NCBI GenBank assembly: GCA_026419195.1
Contig: JANZZV010000004.1
Coordinates: 62,001 to 126,000 of the forward strand
From: Fervidobacterium sp.
Lineage (GTDB): Bacteria > Thermotogota > Thermotogae > Thermotogales > Fervidobacteriaceae
Direction: 5' to 3'
DNA length: 64,000 bases
Below, in pieces: positions 43,732 to 51,769 of this stretch. Under the pieces are notes generated by a model, which worked only from the letters and a program-made list of their open reading frames with translations, was not told where the DNA came from and searched no databases. The first letter of the stretch is position 1, and every line of letters starts with the position of its first letter. Made by a program: the position numbers and the translations under genes.

Positions 43732-44643
43732 TTACTCACCTTTTGTTAACTGTTCGATCAATTTTTGCTCAATTATCCTGTTAGTTCCAAAATCATCAAT
43801 TTGCAAATACCAAGCAAACGTTTCAACAAGGGCTTGCAGAGGAACCATACCGATTATCTCTGAACCTACCACTGGTACACCATAACGTTGGGCTTCTCTT
43901 TTTATAGTTTCAAATACTCTAAATATAGGTGATTTTTTGTAATTTGTTAAATTCATAGAAACTTGAACAATTCCTTTTTCTTTTAATTCTACTCCCATTG
44001 CTTTTACATATCTGTAGCCTCCACTGATGTGTCTAACCGCTTTTGCTATTTTATCCGCTATTTCAATGTTGTTTGTTCCAAGGTTAACGTTGAATGCTAT
44101 TAAAAATTCTCTTGCACCCACCGCCGTAACTCCTGCCGTCTCGTGCACCCTATCTGGTCCAAAATCTGGTTTCCACTTTGGATCTTTTATCTTCTCAAAG
44201 AATCCTTCAAATTCACCTTTTCTTATTTCTGATAAGTTTTCTCTTTCCGGTGAGGTTGCACTTCTTTCGTAAAGATACACAGGTATGTTAAGTTCTCTGC
44301 CAATTCTCTCTCCAAGCTTTTTAGACCATTCAACACATTCTTGCATCGTTGTTCCAATTAAAGGAACTAGCGGAATAACATCAGTTGCTCCCATCCTTGG
44401 ATGCTCACCTTTATGATATCTCAAATCAATTAACATGGATGCCTTTTTTGTCATATCAAACAATGCATCAAGTATTTGTTCTGGGTCACCAACAAGTGTT
44501 ACAACTGATCTGTTGTGATCTTTGTCCATTGACCAATCAAGAATTTTTACTTTCGGATACTTGTTTGCTTCATCAATGATCTGTCTTACTATTTCTTCCC
44601 TACGTCCTTCGCTAAAATTCGGAACACTTTCGATAAGTTTCAT
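43732..44643 (-). CDS. ftcD: Glutamate formimidoyltransferase
   Basis: A 303-residue stand-alone formiminotransferase domain, which moves a formimino or formyl group between glutamate and tetrahydrofolate. MKLIESVPNFSEGRREEIVRQI, DWSMDKDHNRSVVTLVG, HPRMGATDVIPLVPL and RVHETAGVTAVGAREFLIAFN are diagnostic. There is no cyclodeaminase domain and no other histidine-degradation gene in the window. A folate-repair role (5-formyl-THF) is therefore as likely as histidine breakdown. Confidence 0.93.
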   Translation of the reverse strand: MKLIESVPNFSEGRREEIVRQIIDEANKYPKVKILDWSMDKDHNRSVVTLVGDPEQILDALFDMTKKASMLIDLRYHKGEHPRMGATDVIPLVPLIGTTMQECVEWSKKLGERIGRELNIPVYLYERSATSPERENLSEIRKGEFEGFFEKIKDPKWKPDFGPDRVHETAGVTAVGAREFLIAFNVNLGTNNIEIADKIAKAVRHISGGYRYVKAMGVELKEKGIVQVSMNLTNYKKSPIFRVFETIKREAQRYGVPVVGSEIIGMVPLQALVETFAWYLQIDDFGTNRIIEQKLIEQLTKGE

Positions 44644-44666
44644 GTCATGTCCCCCTTTGAAAGTTT

Positions 44667-45293
44667 TTACTTATCTACTGTACGTTTTATCATGTACCAT
44701 AAATAAAGGTCAAATTTACCTAAATGCTCTCCAAAGGCAACTGAAACTTTTCTAAGTCGTTCTTCGTAATCTAAGTATCTTTTTTTCGTCCATCCTTTCG
44801 GTATCTGCTGAATTATCCCGTAGCGCATCATAGTTCTTAACACATGCTTATCTAATATTGCATAATTTGTAAACGCTACGTTTCTCAAAAAATGAGAACT
44901 TTCTTTCCAACCCAATCCTTTTACATTCTTTACGAAGAATTCTCGAGGATCACTTTCCAACAAAAGTTTTCTCAATTGCCCCAGTATCCAACGATTTGAA
45001 GCTATGAACTTAGCTCTTGCTTCTGGATATCTGTGGCCTATCTCTCTTAATTTTTGTGCTAAGTCCTCTTCACTTAAGTATATAAACCCATCTCCTATGA
45101 GTTTTTGAGCTTTTATTCCACCTTGTGCACTCCAGTTTGCAGTTAAGATGCAAAAGCTTAGTTCAGAAAAAAGTTCTTCTTCAGACCCTCTTTCCCGCAA
45201 CATTTCAAATTCAGACCATCGCGCTTCTACCATACTTTCTGCCTGTTTTTTTATTGAGTTCAGCTCTTCAATAAGTTCAGTTAATTTATCCAT
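44667..45293 (-). CDS. ogg: 8-oxoguanine DNA glycosylase/AP lyase, Ogg2 family
   Basis: A 208-residue base-excision repair enzyme. The helix-hairpin-helix GLGWKESSHFLRNV ends in the catalytic pair Lys130 and Asp148 (ILDKHVLR), with the 18-residue spacing known for Ogg2. Length is normal. It removes 8-oxoguanine and nicks the abasic site. It lies between the BamA-like gene and ftcD in one minus-strand transcript. Confidence 0.93.
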   Translation of the reverse strand: MDKLTELIEELNSIKKQAESMVEARWSEFEMLRERGSEEELFSELSFCILTANWSAQGGIKAQKLIGDGFIYLSEEDLAQKLREIGHRYPEARAKFIASNRWILGQLRKLLLESDPREFFVKNVKGLGWKESSHFLRNVAFTNYAILDKHVLRTMMRYGIIQQIPKGWTKKRYLDYEERLRKVSVAFGEHLGKFDLYLWYMIKRTVDK

Positions 45294-45317
45294 AAGACTT
45301 TACCTCTTCTTAAAGGA

Positions 45318-47516
45318 TTAAAATGTTTTACCAAACATGAAGTAAAAATTGAGCTGAGTAGAAGGTATTGGTATACCCCAACCAGCTCGTATTAGACCAA
45401 ATATTGGTACTGTTAATCCAAACTCAATACCAGCTGAGCTAACGAGCTTATTAAATGAGAATATGTTATCAACAAATCCCAAATCGTAAAAGACAGAGAT
45501 GTAAAACATCTGGTCGGGTGCTTTGAATCTTATTTCGTTGTTACTTAGGCCTATGACCGTTCCCTTATCAGATGACTTCACACCTCTTACCTGGTTTAAC
45601 CCAGTCAATTCGTATGTAACAGGTTCGCCAGCAGTTTGAAAAACTTGACCCGAAAGCAATCTAAAAGCCAGCGAAATTGATTGATCCAAAGGAATATGGA
45701 ATGTAAGCTCACCGAGATAACTCAACGCATCAGATCCTTTTTCAGAAAGTGGTATATATTTTGTCCCAGTCAATGTGAACGAAAAACCCTTCATTGGTAC
45801 ATACAAGTTATCAAGAGTTTCATAGACATAATTCCCAGATATACTGACTGTTTTTGTATTAAGAGTTGTATCTGTAGCATATGTTGTGTCTTTGTACCCA
45901 ACACCTATTCCAAATTGTCCCAAAGGTGTTTTCAATGTGTTTAGCTCTACTGAATACGAAAGTTTACTCTCTGTGCCACCGTCTTTTGGATTATCTTGAT
46001 AAGAAAATGTGTTATTAAACAAGACTGGTAGACCAAAAGGTTTTCTTATACCGGCTGTCAACGATAGATTAGTAGTTGAAAGTGCTTTTTGTAAAGATAT
46101 TGATATATTCTCACCATATCCAAACGGATTTGTAGTAGAAAGTGATAATAGTCCAGCAATACCCTCCCACCATGGTCTATCTTTTACCGGTCCCCAAGTT
46201 ACCCCACCTTGAAAGTCAAATTTCTTGTCTTTCTCAGATATTTTAATCACAACATCAACTTTGCTGCTGTCACCTTCTACAGGTTCGATTCCAATGTCTA
46301 CGTTTTTGAAAAAGTTCAGCTTTGATAACTCTATATAAGTATTTTGTAGTTCACCCTTTTTGAGATAATCCCCCGGTTTAACACTTATCACATCATTAAA
46401 CACATAGTCCCTGGTAACATTGTTTCCAGATAGCTTTACATTTCTAACCTTTATCTCTGTGATTTTGATATTCAAATACCCTTCATCATCTAAGCTAAGA
46501 TTCAAATCTATGAAATACCCAGCTCTGTCGTATTTATCCTTTATTTGCTGGATTTTTGACAATATTGCATAGTTTGTATAGGTGTCTTCCTTTGTTTCAC
46601 CAATGAGTTCTTTCTGCATGAAAACGGTATTACCAACAGTTTTTATACCTTTGAGCTTTAGTGGTTGCCTTACCACGGTATTGTCAGTTAGTGTTATTGA
46701 AATACTTTTTGCAGGGATCTTGGAACCAGTTTGCTGCACAGACATATCAACTACCCTAAAATAAACATATTTAGATATACTCTGAAAAATTCCTTGAATT
46801 GTTTGGAGTGTTGGGACATAGTCTTTTTCGGAATCAAATATCTTTTCAAACCAATTCTTAGACTCGTAGTCTCTGTATTTTTTAACACCTATTTCCGACT
46901 TGATTTTCGCAAATTCTTTTTTTAAATCCTCATCTTCACTTACAACGTCGAACTCTAAGTCGTAAAGCACGTACTCTGTCACTAAGAAAGAAATTTCGCT
47001 TTCTTCTACCTTACCACCAACATACACAAATGCAAACGATTTATCTTGACTCTTTGGAGTTGCTACAAGATAACCTTTCGAAGAATAAAGCTTGGCTATA
47101 CTATCTATACTTTCCCAAAATTTCGCAAAGCTAAAAGGCTTTCCTTCTTTTAGCTTTAACTCTTTCTGGATACTTTCCTTATCTAAGACTCCAGGACCAA
47201 CGACTTCTAAGTTTACTTTTTTAACTGGCTCATTTTCAATTACCTTTATCTTTAATATCTTTTTCCCAGGTTCTTTTCCTTCAACAATTTGATAATCAAT
47301 CTCATCAAAATAGCCTGTGTCATCTAAATTACTTAAGATCTCGTAAACTGCATTTTCGTTTACGTCCCTACCAACATACATCTTGTAACACTCTTCAAGT
47401 TCAGAACTTGTAAGCATTTTCAATCCTTCAAACTGAACACTTTCTAAGATAAAACTAAAAGAAAACACGGTTAGTAATAAAACCAGCGTTAGTACGAATA
47501 TACCTTTTTTAATCAC
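45318..47516 (-). CDS. bamA: BamA/Omp85-family outer-membrane assembly protein
   Basis: A 732-residue exported protein. Signal peptide residues 1-24 are followed by POTRA domains starting FILESVQFEGLKMLTSSELEECYK and including later repeats such as LKGIKTVGNTVFMQKELIGE and VRNVKLSGNNVTRDYVFNDVISVKPGD (seen in parts). The C-terminal 330 residues form the beta-barrel with VRGV near residue 655 and the last strand ending FMFGKTF. A terminal Phe is typical. It inserts barrels into the outer toga. An unusual segment of about 150 residues between the second and third POTRA-like parts has no recognised motif. Confidence 0.9.
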   Translation of the reverse strand: MIKKGIFVLTLVLLLTVFSFSFILESVQFEGLKMLTSSELEECYKMYVGRDVNENAVYEILSNLDDTGYFDEIDYQIVEGKEPGKKILKIKVIENEPVKKVNLEVVGPGVLDKESIQKELKLKEGKPFSFAKFWESIDSIAKLYSSKGYLVATPKSQDKSFAFVYVGGKVEESEISFLVTEYVLYDLEFDVVSEDEDLKKEFAKIKSEIGVKKYRDYESKNWFEKIFDSEKDYVPTLQTIQGIFQSISKYVYFRVVDMSVQQTGSKIPAKSISITLTDNTVVRQPLKLKGIKTVGNTVFMQKELIGETKEDTYTNYAILSKIQQIKDKYDRAGYFIDLNLSLDDEGYLNIKITEIKVRNVKLSGNNVTRDYVFNDVISVKPGDYLKKGELQNTYIELSKLNFFKNVDIGIEPVEGDSSKVDVVIKISEKDKKFDFQGGVTWGPVKDRPWWEGIAGLLSLSTTNPFGYGENISISLQKALSTTNLSLTAGIRKPFGLPVLFNNTFSYQDNPKDGGTESKLSYSVELNTLKTPLGQFGIGVGYKDTTYATDTTLNTKTVSISGNYVYETLDNLYVPMKGFSFTLTGTKYIPLSEKGSDALSYLGELTFHIPLDQSISLAFRLLSGQVFQTAGEPVTYELTGLNQVRGVKSSDKGTVIGLSNNEIRFKAPDQMFYISVFYDLGFVDNIFSFNKLVSSAGIEFGLTVPIFGLIRAGWGIPIPSTQLNFYFMFGKTF

Positions 47517-47546
47517 TTGGTTTCCCTCCTTGTATCTATGGTTTAT

Positions 47547-48089
47547 TTATTTTGAATACAACGATTTTTCAAGTTCATCCAGGAATTCTTTTAAAATAGT
47601 TATTTTCATTGGTGAGTCTAGTTCACCAAAATAATTCTTAATTGATTCGCTATCAATTGTATAACAATCTTGCATCAAACATCTTTTTATCTTCCAGTTT
47701 ATGTGTATGTTCAAAATAAGCACTAAAAACGTGTCTACCAAATTCCCAACAGGTTGACAATCTATGTTCGATTTGTAAAAAAGTGCCTCTGTCTTCGTTC
47801 CAATTCCTAATTTGGTAGTTATTCTGGTATAGCCGCCTGTAAGCTCAGTCGCTTGCTTAAGGAACGGTAACCCAAGTCCTACTCTTCGAATTTCCTTTTT
47901 CCTTGTCGTTACGAATGGATCAAAAATACGGTCCAGGATTTCAGGTTTTATTCCACCAGCATCGTCCTCAACAGAAAAGTAAAACGTATCTTCTGTTTCC
48001 TTGACTGTAACAACGACATTCTTCGCTCCAGCATTTATAGAATTCTCAGCAATATCGTGGATATGATCTGCGATGGTAATTAATCCCAA
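47547..48089 (-). CDS. HATPase_c (anti-sigma-factor/histidine-kinase-like ATPase) protein
   Basis: A 180-residue GHKL ATPase. The N-box is IAENSINAGAKNVVV, the G1 box is VEDDAGGI, and DPFVTTRKK with GLGLPFLKQATE forms the ATP lid. There is no phospho-accepting His domain, so it is not a full histidine kinase. The C-terminal 50 residues are of unknown type and contain two Cys. The TTG start overlaps the PHP gene. The same trio of HATPase, PHP and DRTGG proteins is often seen beside [FeFe]-hydrogenase genes in Clostridia and Thermotogae, which suggests a regulatory or maturation role. Confidence 0.82.
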   Translation of the reverse strand: MGLITIADHIHDIAENSINAGAKNVVVTVKETEDTFYFSVEDDAGGIKPEILDRIFDPFVTTRKKEIRRVGLGLPFLKQATELTGGYTRITTKLGIGTKTEALFYKSNIDCQPVGNLVDTFLVLILNIHINWKIKRCLMQDCYTIDSESIKNYFGELDSPMKITILKEFLDELEKSLYSK

Positions 48090-48784
48090 ATAGTTTTAAA
48101 CCTCCTCTCACAAATAAAAGTCAGGACATCGGATACATTTACTAATTCATCATAAAAGTATATTTTCCGAGAACCTATCTCATCTGGCTGATGAGCATCC
48201 GACGATGTTAAGACTATGTATCCCTTTTTATTATATTCTAAAAATGTCTCTTTTTTTCTGACTTCTATTATTTCAGTACCCTTTGGAATTATACCCAACT
48301 GGTAAATTGCACCAAATCTTCTATCAACGTGTGCAAAAACTGCAAGTCCATTGTGCCTATATATGATTTCAAGAGTTTGCTGAATTGTAAGGTTCGTTGG
48401 AAAACCCAAGTAAAAGTCAACAGTTTCTATGAATTCCTCATTTTCGTTTATAACTATTTGATAACCAAATTTTTCAGGGTCGTATACAAAAGGAGTAACA
48501 TTTTCCCTTACATGATTTGAAACCTTTATGCAACTCTCAAAATCTTGAAAATATCCAAGTATATGAACATCTTCCACAGTATGTATTTCTATACCAGGAA
48601 CAACTATTTTATCTTTACAAAAATTAATAAAAGCCGCTACATTTTGAGCGGTGTTATGATCAGTTATAGAGAAGATATCTATCCTCTTTCCACACACAAC
48701 AGAAGGTAACATGCTTATGTCCGCACATGGAGATAAACAAGAATGTATATGCAAATCAGCAACTAGTAATTTATCTGATGCCAA
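48080..48784 (-). CDS. PHP-domain metal-dependent phosphoesterase
   Basis: A 234-residue PHP protein. Metal motifs are ADLHIHSCLSPCAD, ITDHNT, GIEIHTVEDVHILGYF, AVFAHVDR and TSSDAHQPDEIG, all with the expected His and Asp residues, so the enzyme should be active. It starts at a TTG within the last codons of the DRTGG gene and overlaps the HATPase gene. Substrate unknown; it may hydrolyse a nucleotide-like signal in the hydrogenase-associated module. Confidence 0.88.
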   Translation of the reverse strand: MASDKLLVADLHIHSCLSPCADISMLPSVVCGKRIDIFSITDHNTAQNVAAFINFCKDKIVVPGIEIHTVEDVHILGYFQDFESCIKVSNHVRENVTPFVYDPEKFGYQIVINENEEFIETVDFYLGFPTNLTIQQTLEIIYRHNGLAVFAHVDRRFGAIYQLGIIPKGTEIIEVRKKETFLEYNKKGYIVLTSSDAHQPDEIGSRKIYFYDELVNVSDVLTFICERRFKTIWD

Positions 48785-49100
48785 GTTCGTATATTCTCCC
48801 TGCTGTTATATATGAATTTTCATTCGATATTAGAAGATTTATATTCTCTTCCCTGGCTTTATGAATTGTCTCTTCTGGAAATTCAAGTCCCTCACAAAGA
48901 ATTATAGCTTTTGTTCCTGTAAGAGCCGCAACAGCAATAATATTCACATGACTTTGAACTGTCAACCACACGGAATTTTGCTGCGCTGAGCGCATCACAA
49001 TACTCAACAAGTCACCAACATATCCGTGTTCAATTTCGTAATCATAACAAAAATAAACAACCTTCAAACCAAGAGATTCGATTATCTTTGATAATGTCAC
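48771..49100 (-). CDS. DRTGG-domain protein
   Basis: A 109-residue protein consisting of one DRTGG-like domain, with VVYFCYDYEIEHGYVGDLLSIVMRSAQ (seen in parts) and AVAALTGTKAIILCEGLEFPEETIHKAREENINLL. Such domains bind nucleotides or serve as regulatory modules in other proteins. AGGAGGGATAGGGA lies upstream of the GTG start. It is the first gene of the three-gene module. Confidence 0.8.
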   Translation of the reverse strand: MTLSKIIESLGLKVVYFCYDYEIEHGYVGDLLSIVMRSAQQNSVWLTVQSHVNIIAVAALTGTKAIILCEGLEFPEETIHKAREENINLLISNENSYITAGRIYELGIR

Positions 49101-49157
49101 TCCCTATCCCTCCTAAATTTTGAATGCAGATTATTACCATAACGGGAAATTAAAATG

Positions 49158-49696
49158 TTACACAGTGGTATTCAAAAGCATTCCAACAAGAAACTCTGGA
49201 ATCTTCATACCGAAAGTAAGAGCGTTTATAGCCATGGTCAAAAGTAAGATCTGTTGTTGTAACTGTTCTCTTTCAAGAGGATCATTTGTAATGGATAGTT
49301 TTCTATATAACTCATCTATTTTTTGTTGTATTTTTGATTGCTTTATGTCCTTATCCATCTTACTTGGATCTAATTCGTCTCCAATTCTTCCATCTTGATT
49401 TTCTTTATCGCCAGGAATATACATCAAAACTTTTGTTTTACCTGCTACGGCTGCAAGGAAAGAGCCACGTTTTTCAAGGTCCAAATATATTCCACCAGCG
49501 ATGATAAATCCACCTTTTTCCATCGCTTGTTTTTTAAAGTCCATATAATTTGCAAGTTCTTGATTAAGAACGCGCAATATGCTTCTACTTGCTGGTGCAC
49601 CAGATGGAATACCTGGTTCCCCAGGGTCAAGTTTATATCCAAGTGTTGGATTTACTATAACCTGCGTAGGTGCATTTCCAACACTGTTTACCCCAT
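49158..49696 (-). pseudogene. Hypothetical protein gene with an apparent one-base frameshift just after the start codon
   Basis: A frame of about 178 codons encodes a protein of unknown family. Its body runs NQELANYMDFKKQAMEKGG, GGIYLDLEKRG, KVLMYIPGDKENQDGRIGDELDP and a C-terminal coiled-coil-like helix QQKIDELYRKLSITNDPLEREQLQQQ. The coding signal continues upstream as VNSVGNAPTQVIVNPTLG, KLDPGEPGIP and further, but there is no usual start codon in that frame. An ATG with GGGATGGGA upstream lies at 49696 one frame off: the sequence reads ATG GGG TAA, whereas one more G would give M-G-V-N-S-V-G-N. So this is either a real mutation, a sequencing error in a G-run, or initiation at the TTG at 49577. 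Confidence 0.6.
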
Positions 49697-49727
49697 AATC
49701 CCATCCCTTTTTCCACTATCTACAACT

Positions 49728-50294
49728 TTACATCTTTACCAATACCTTCAGTGCCTCCTTTATAACTTGGGATACATTCCTATTATCTCCAAATTCTTTA
49801 ATCACTTTATTAACCGCCATTCTTGCTTGAATTTTTGAATAACCAAGTGATACAAGAGCCTCTATTGCTTCTGAGAATTTTTCATCAACACCGATTGGTT
49901 CAAATTCATCTTTGAGTTCTGCAATTATTCTTTCTGCAGTTTTTTTGCCGATTCCTGGTATACTTGCAAGTTTTTCAACATCTCCAGATGATATAACGTT
50001 TGATAGATACTGAACATTTGTTGCAGAAAGTATTTTAACAGCGGTCTTAGGTCCGAGCTTGGATACTTTAATCAATTTTTCAAAAGCTTCCTTTTTAGCT
50101 TTCGAATCAAATCCGTAGAGCAATATATCATCTTGGCTAATTATCACCTTTGCAAAAACAGCTATCTTAACACCTTCCTGAACTTCCGAAAAACTCTCGG
50201 CATCTGTGTATATTCCAAGAACTATACCACCAACCGAAACTAAAATTTTACCTTCACTTCTACCAACGTATATACCCTCTATTATTTCAATCAT
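49728..50294 (-). CDS. ruvA: Holliday junction DNA helicase subunit RuvA
   Basis: A 188-residue RuvA, the tetrameric junction-binding partner of RuvB. The N-terminal OB domain (MIEIIEGIYVGRSEGKILVSVGGIV, seen in parts) is followed by two helix-hairpin-helix motifs, KLGPKTAVKIL and IPGIGKKTAERIIAELKD, and a short C-terminal helical domain. The ATG at 50294 fits the family start; an upstream TTG at 50306 is also in frame. It overlaps the TatD gene by a few bases. Confidence 0.95.
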   Translation of the reverse strand: MIEIIEGIYVGRSEGKILVSVGGIVLGIYTDAESFSEVQEGVKIAVFAKVIISQDDILLYGFDSKAKKEAFEKLIKVSKLGPKTAVKILSATNVQYLSNVISSGDVEKLASIPGIGKKTAERIIAELKDEFEPIGVDEKFSEAIEALVSLGYSKIQARMAVNKVIKEFGDNRNVSQVIKEALKVLVKM

Positions 50295-51105
50295 TTCTAC
50301 AACCAACCCCGTCGATAACTTGAAATTTCAAAATTTCTTTTACATTGTTCCAAATCACATCGCACAACTCATCGATTTCTAATCCAGACAGCAACTGCAA
50401 TTGATCGTAAACATGCTGTACATAAACCGGTTCATTCCTCTTCCCGCGATATTGTTGAGGTGGTAAATAAGGACTGTCTGTCTCAGTAACAATATTTTCC
50501 ACACCTATTATTTTGACCACATTCCTAAGTAAATCGTTCTTAGGATACGTAACAGGTCCACCTATCCCTATTTTAAATCCAATCTTAACAAATTCTTTTG
50601 CCCAATTTTCATCGCCACTGAATGCATGTACAATACCACCGCATTCGATGTTAATATCTTTGATGATCTTGTACGTATCTTCGTAAGCATTTCTGATATG
50701 CAAAATTACCGGTTTTTTCAGGCTCTTTGCAATTACAAGCTGCTCAATAAAAACCTTTTTTTGTATGTCAATGGGTGACAAATTTCTAAAATAGTCAAGA
50801 CCTATCTCTCCTACCGCAATAACTTTATTTCCACCCTTTACAAAATCTTCAATTTTATCAAGGTAATCTTTTGGAACCTTTGCAGAATTATGTGGATGTA
50901 TTCCAACAGCTGCATATACGTTTTCAAGCTCTCTGCAAACTACTAATGTATCGTGAAGATCATCCATACATGTGGAAACATTTAATACAAATCTTAACCT
51001 TCTAGTACGTTCATAAACATCCGTTCTATCGTTATCAAAGTCTTCCATATGCAGGTGAGCGTGAGTATCGACTAATTTGTCTTTTTGAAAGGTTGTTAAT
51101 TTCAT
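50287..51105 (-). CDS. tatD: TatD-family metal-dependent DNase
   Basis: A 272-residue TIM-barrel hydrolase of the TatD family (3'-5' DNase and related activities). Metal ligands are in VDTHAHLHMEDF, VGEIGLDYF, HIRNA, GIVHAFSG and TETDSPYLPPQQYRGKRN. It is the first gene of the long minus-strand operon that starts at the palindromic promoter; AAGGAGG precedes it. Confidence 0.95.
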   Translation of the reverse strand: MKLTTFQKDKLVDTHAHLHMEDFDNDRTDVYERTRRLRFVLNVSTCMDDLHDTLVVCRELENVYAAVGIHPHNSAKVPKDYLDKIEDFVKGGNKVIAVGEIGLDYFRNLSPIDIQKKVFIEQLVIAKSLKKPVILHIRNAYEDTYKIIKDINIECGGIVHAFSGDENWAKEFVKIGFKIGIGGPVTYPKNDLLRNVVKIIGVENIVTETDSPYLPPQQYRGKRNEPVYVQHVYDQLQLLSGLEIDELCDVIWNNVKEILKFQVIDGVGCRND

Positions 51106-51124
51106 CTGTACATAACCTCCTTTT

Positions 51125-51144
51125 TCTGGTATAATTATACCAGA
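51125..51144. promoter_or_regulatory. Perfectly symmetric divergent promoter (overlapping extended -10 elements)
   Basis: A 20-base perfect palindrome with half-site TCTGGTATAA contains TGGTATAAT on both strands. The plus-strand -10 is 51130-51135 and the minus-strand -10 is 51139-51134, sharing two base pairs. It lies between tatD (start 51105) and tdk (start 51194). The expected minus-strand leader is only about 22 bases. Confidence 0.75.
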
Positions 51145-51193
51145 TTTTTCAAAGTTTGGTCAGAAATTCAAACAATATTGGGGGTGTAGAGTT

Positions 51194-51769
51194 TTGAGAA
51201 ATTTTGGAAAACTTACAGTTATTACAGGTCCTATGTATTCAGGTAAAACTACAGAACTTCTTAATTTTGCCGAGATCTATGAGCTTGGCAAAAAGCGGAC
51301 AAAGATAATTAAGCCACAAATTGATGATAGGTACAGCCAAGACGATGTTGTCACACACAAACTATTTAAAATGCCTGCAAAAGCAGTAAAAGATGTTGCT
51401 GAAATGGATGAATTCTACAACAGCTTAAGCGATAAGCCAGAAGCTATCTTTATTGATGAGATTCATTTTTTCGATACTTCTATTGTGAAACTAGTCAAAA
51501 AAATCGTATCAGAAGGGGTAGATGTTTACTGCGCTGGTTTGGATATGAATTATCTTTGGGAACCTTTTGAAACAACTGCTTTGTTGTTGTCATTAGCAGA
51601 CGAGGTCATTAAGAAAAAGGCTGTATGTGAAGTTTGTGGAGAATACAGCGGTACCTTATCTTTTAAAACAAGAACAAACGGTGGAATATACGATGTTGGC
51701 GGAAAAGAAAAGTACATAGCTGTTTGCAAAGAATGTTATGAAAAACTCAGAGAGGAGGGAAAAAGATGA
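51194..51769 (+). CDS. tdk: Thymidine kinase, type II
   Basis: A 191-residue thymidine kinase. The P-loop is GPMYSGKTTELL, Walker B is AIFIDEIHFFD, the lid and thymidine-binding segments include TTALLLSLADEV, and four Cys zinc ligands are in CEVCGE and CKECYE. GGGGGTG lies upstream of the TTG start. It phosphorylates salvaged thymidine. It overlaps the following gene by four bases. Confidence 0.96.
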   Translation: MRNFGKLTVITGPMYSGKTTELLNFAEIYELGKKRTKIIKPQIDDRYSQDDVVTHKLFKMPAKAVKDVAEMDEFYNSLSDKPEAIFIDEIHFFDTSIVKLVKKIVSEGVDVYCAGLDMNYLWEPFETTALLLSLADEVIKKKAVCEVCGEYSGTLSFKTRTNGGIYDVGGKEKYIAVCKECYEKLREEGKR

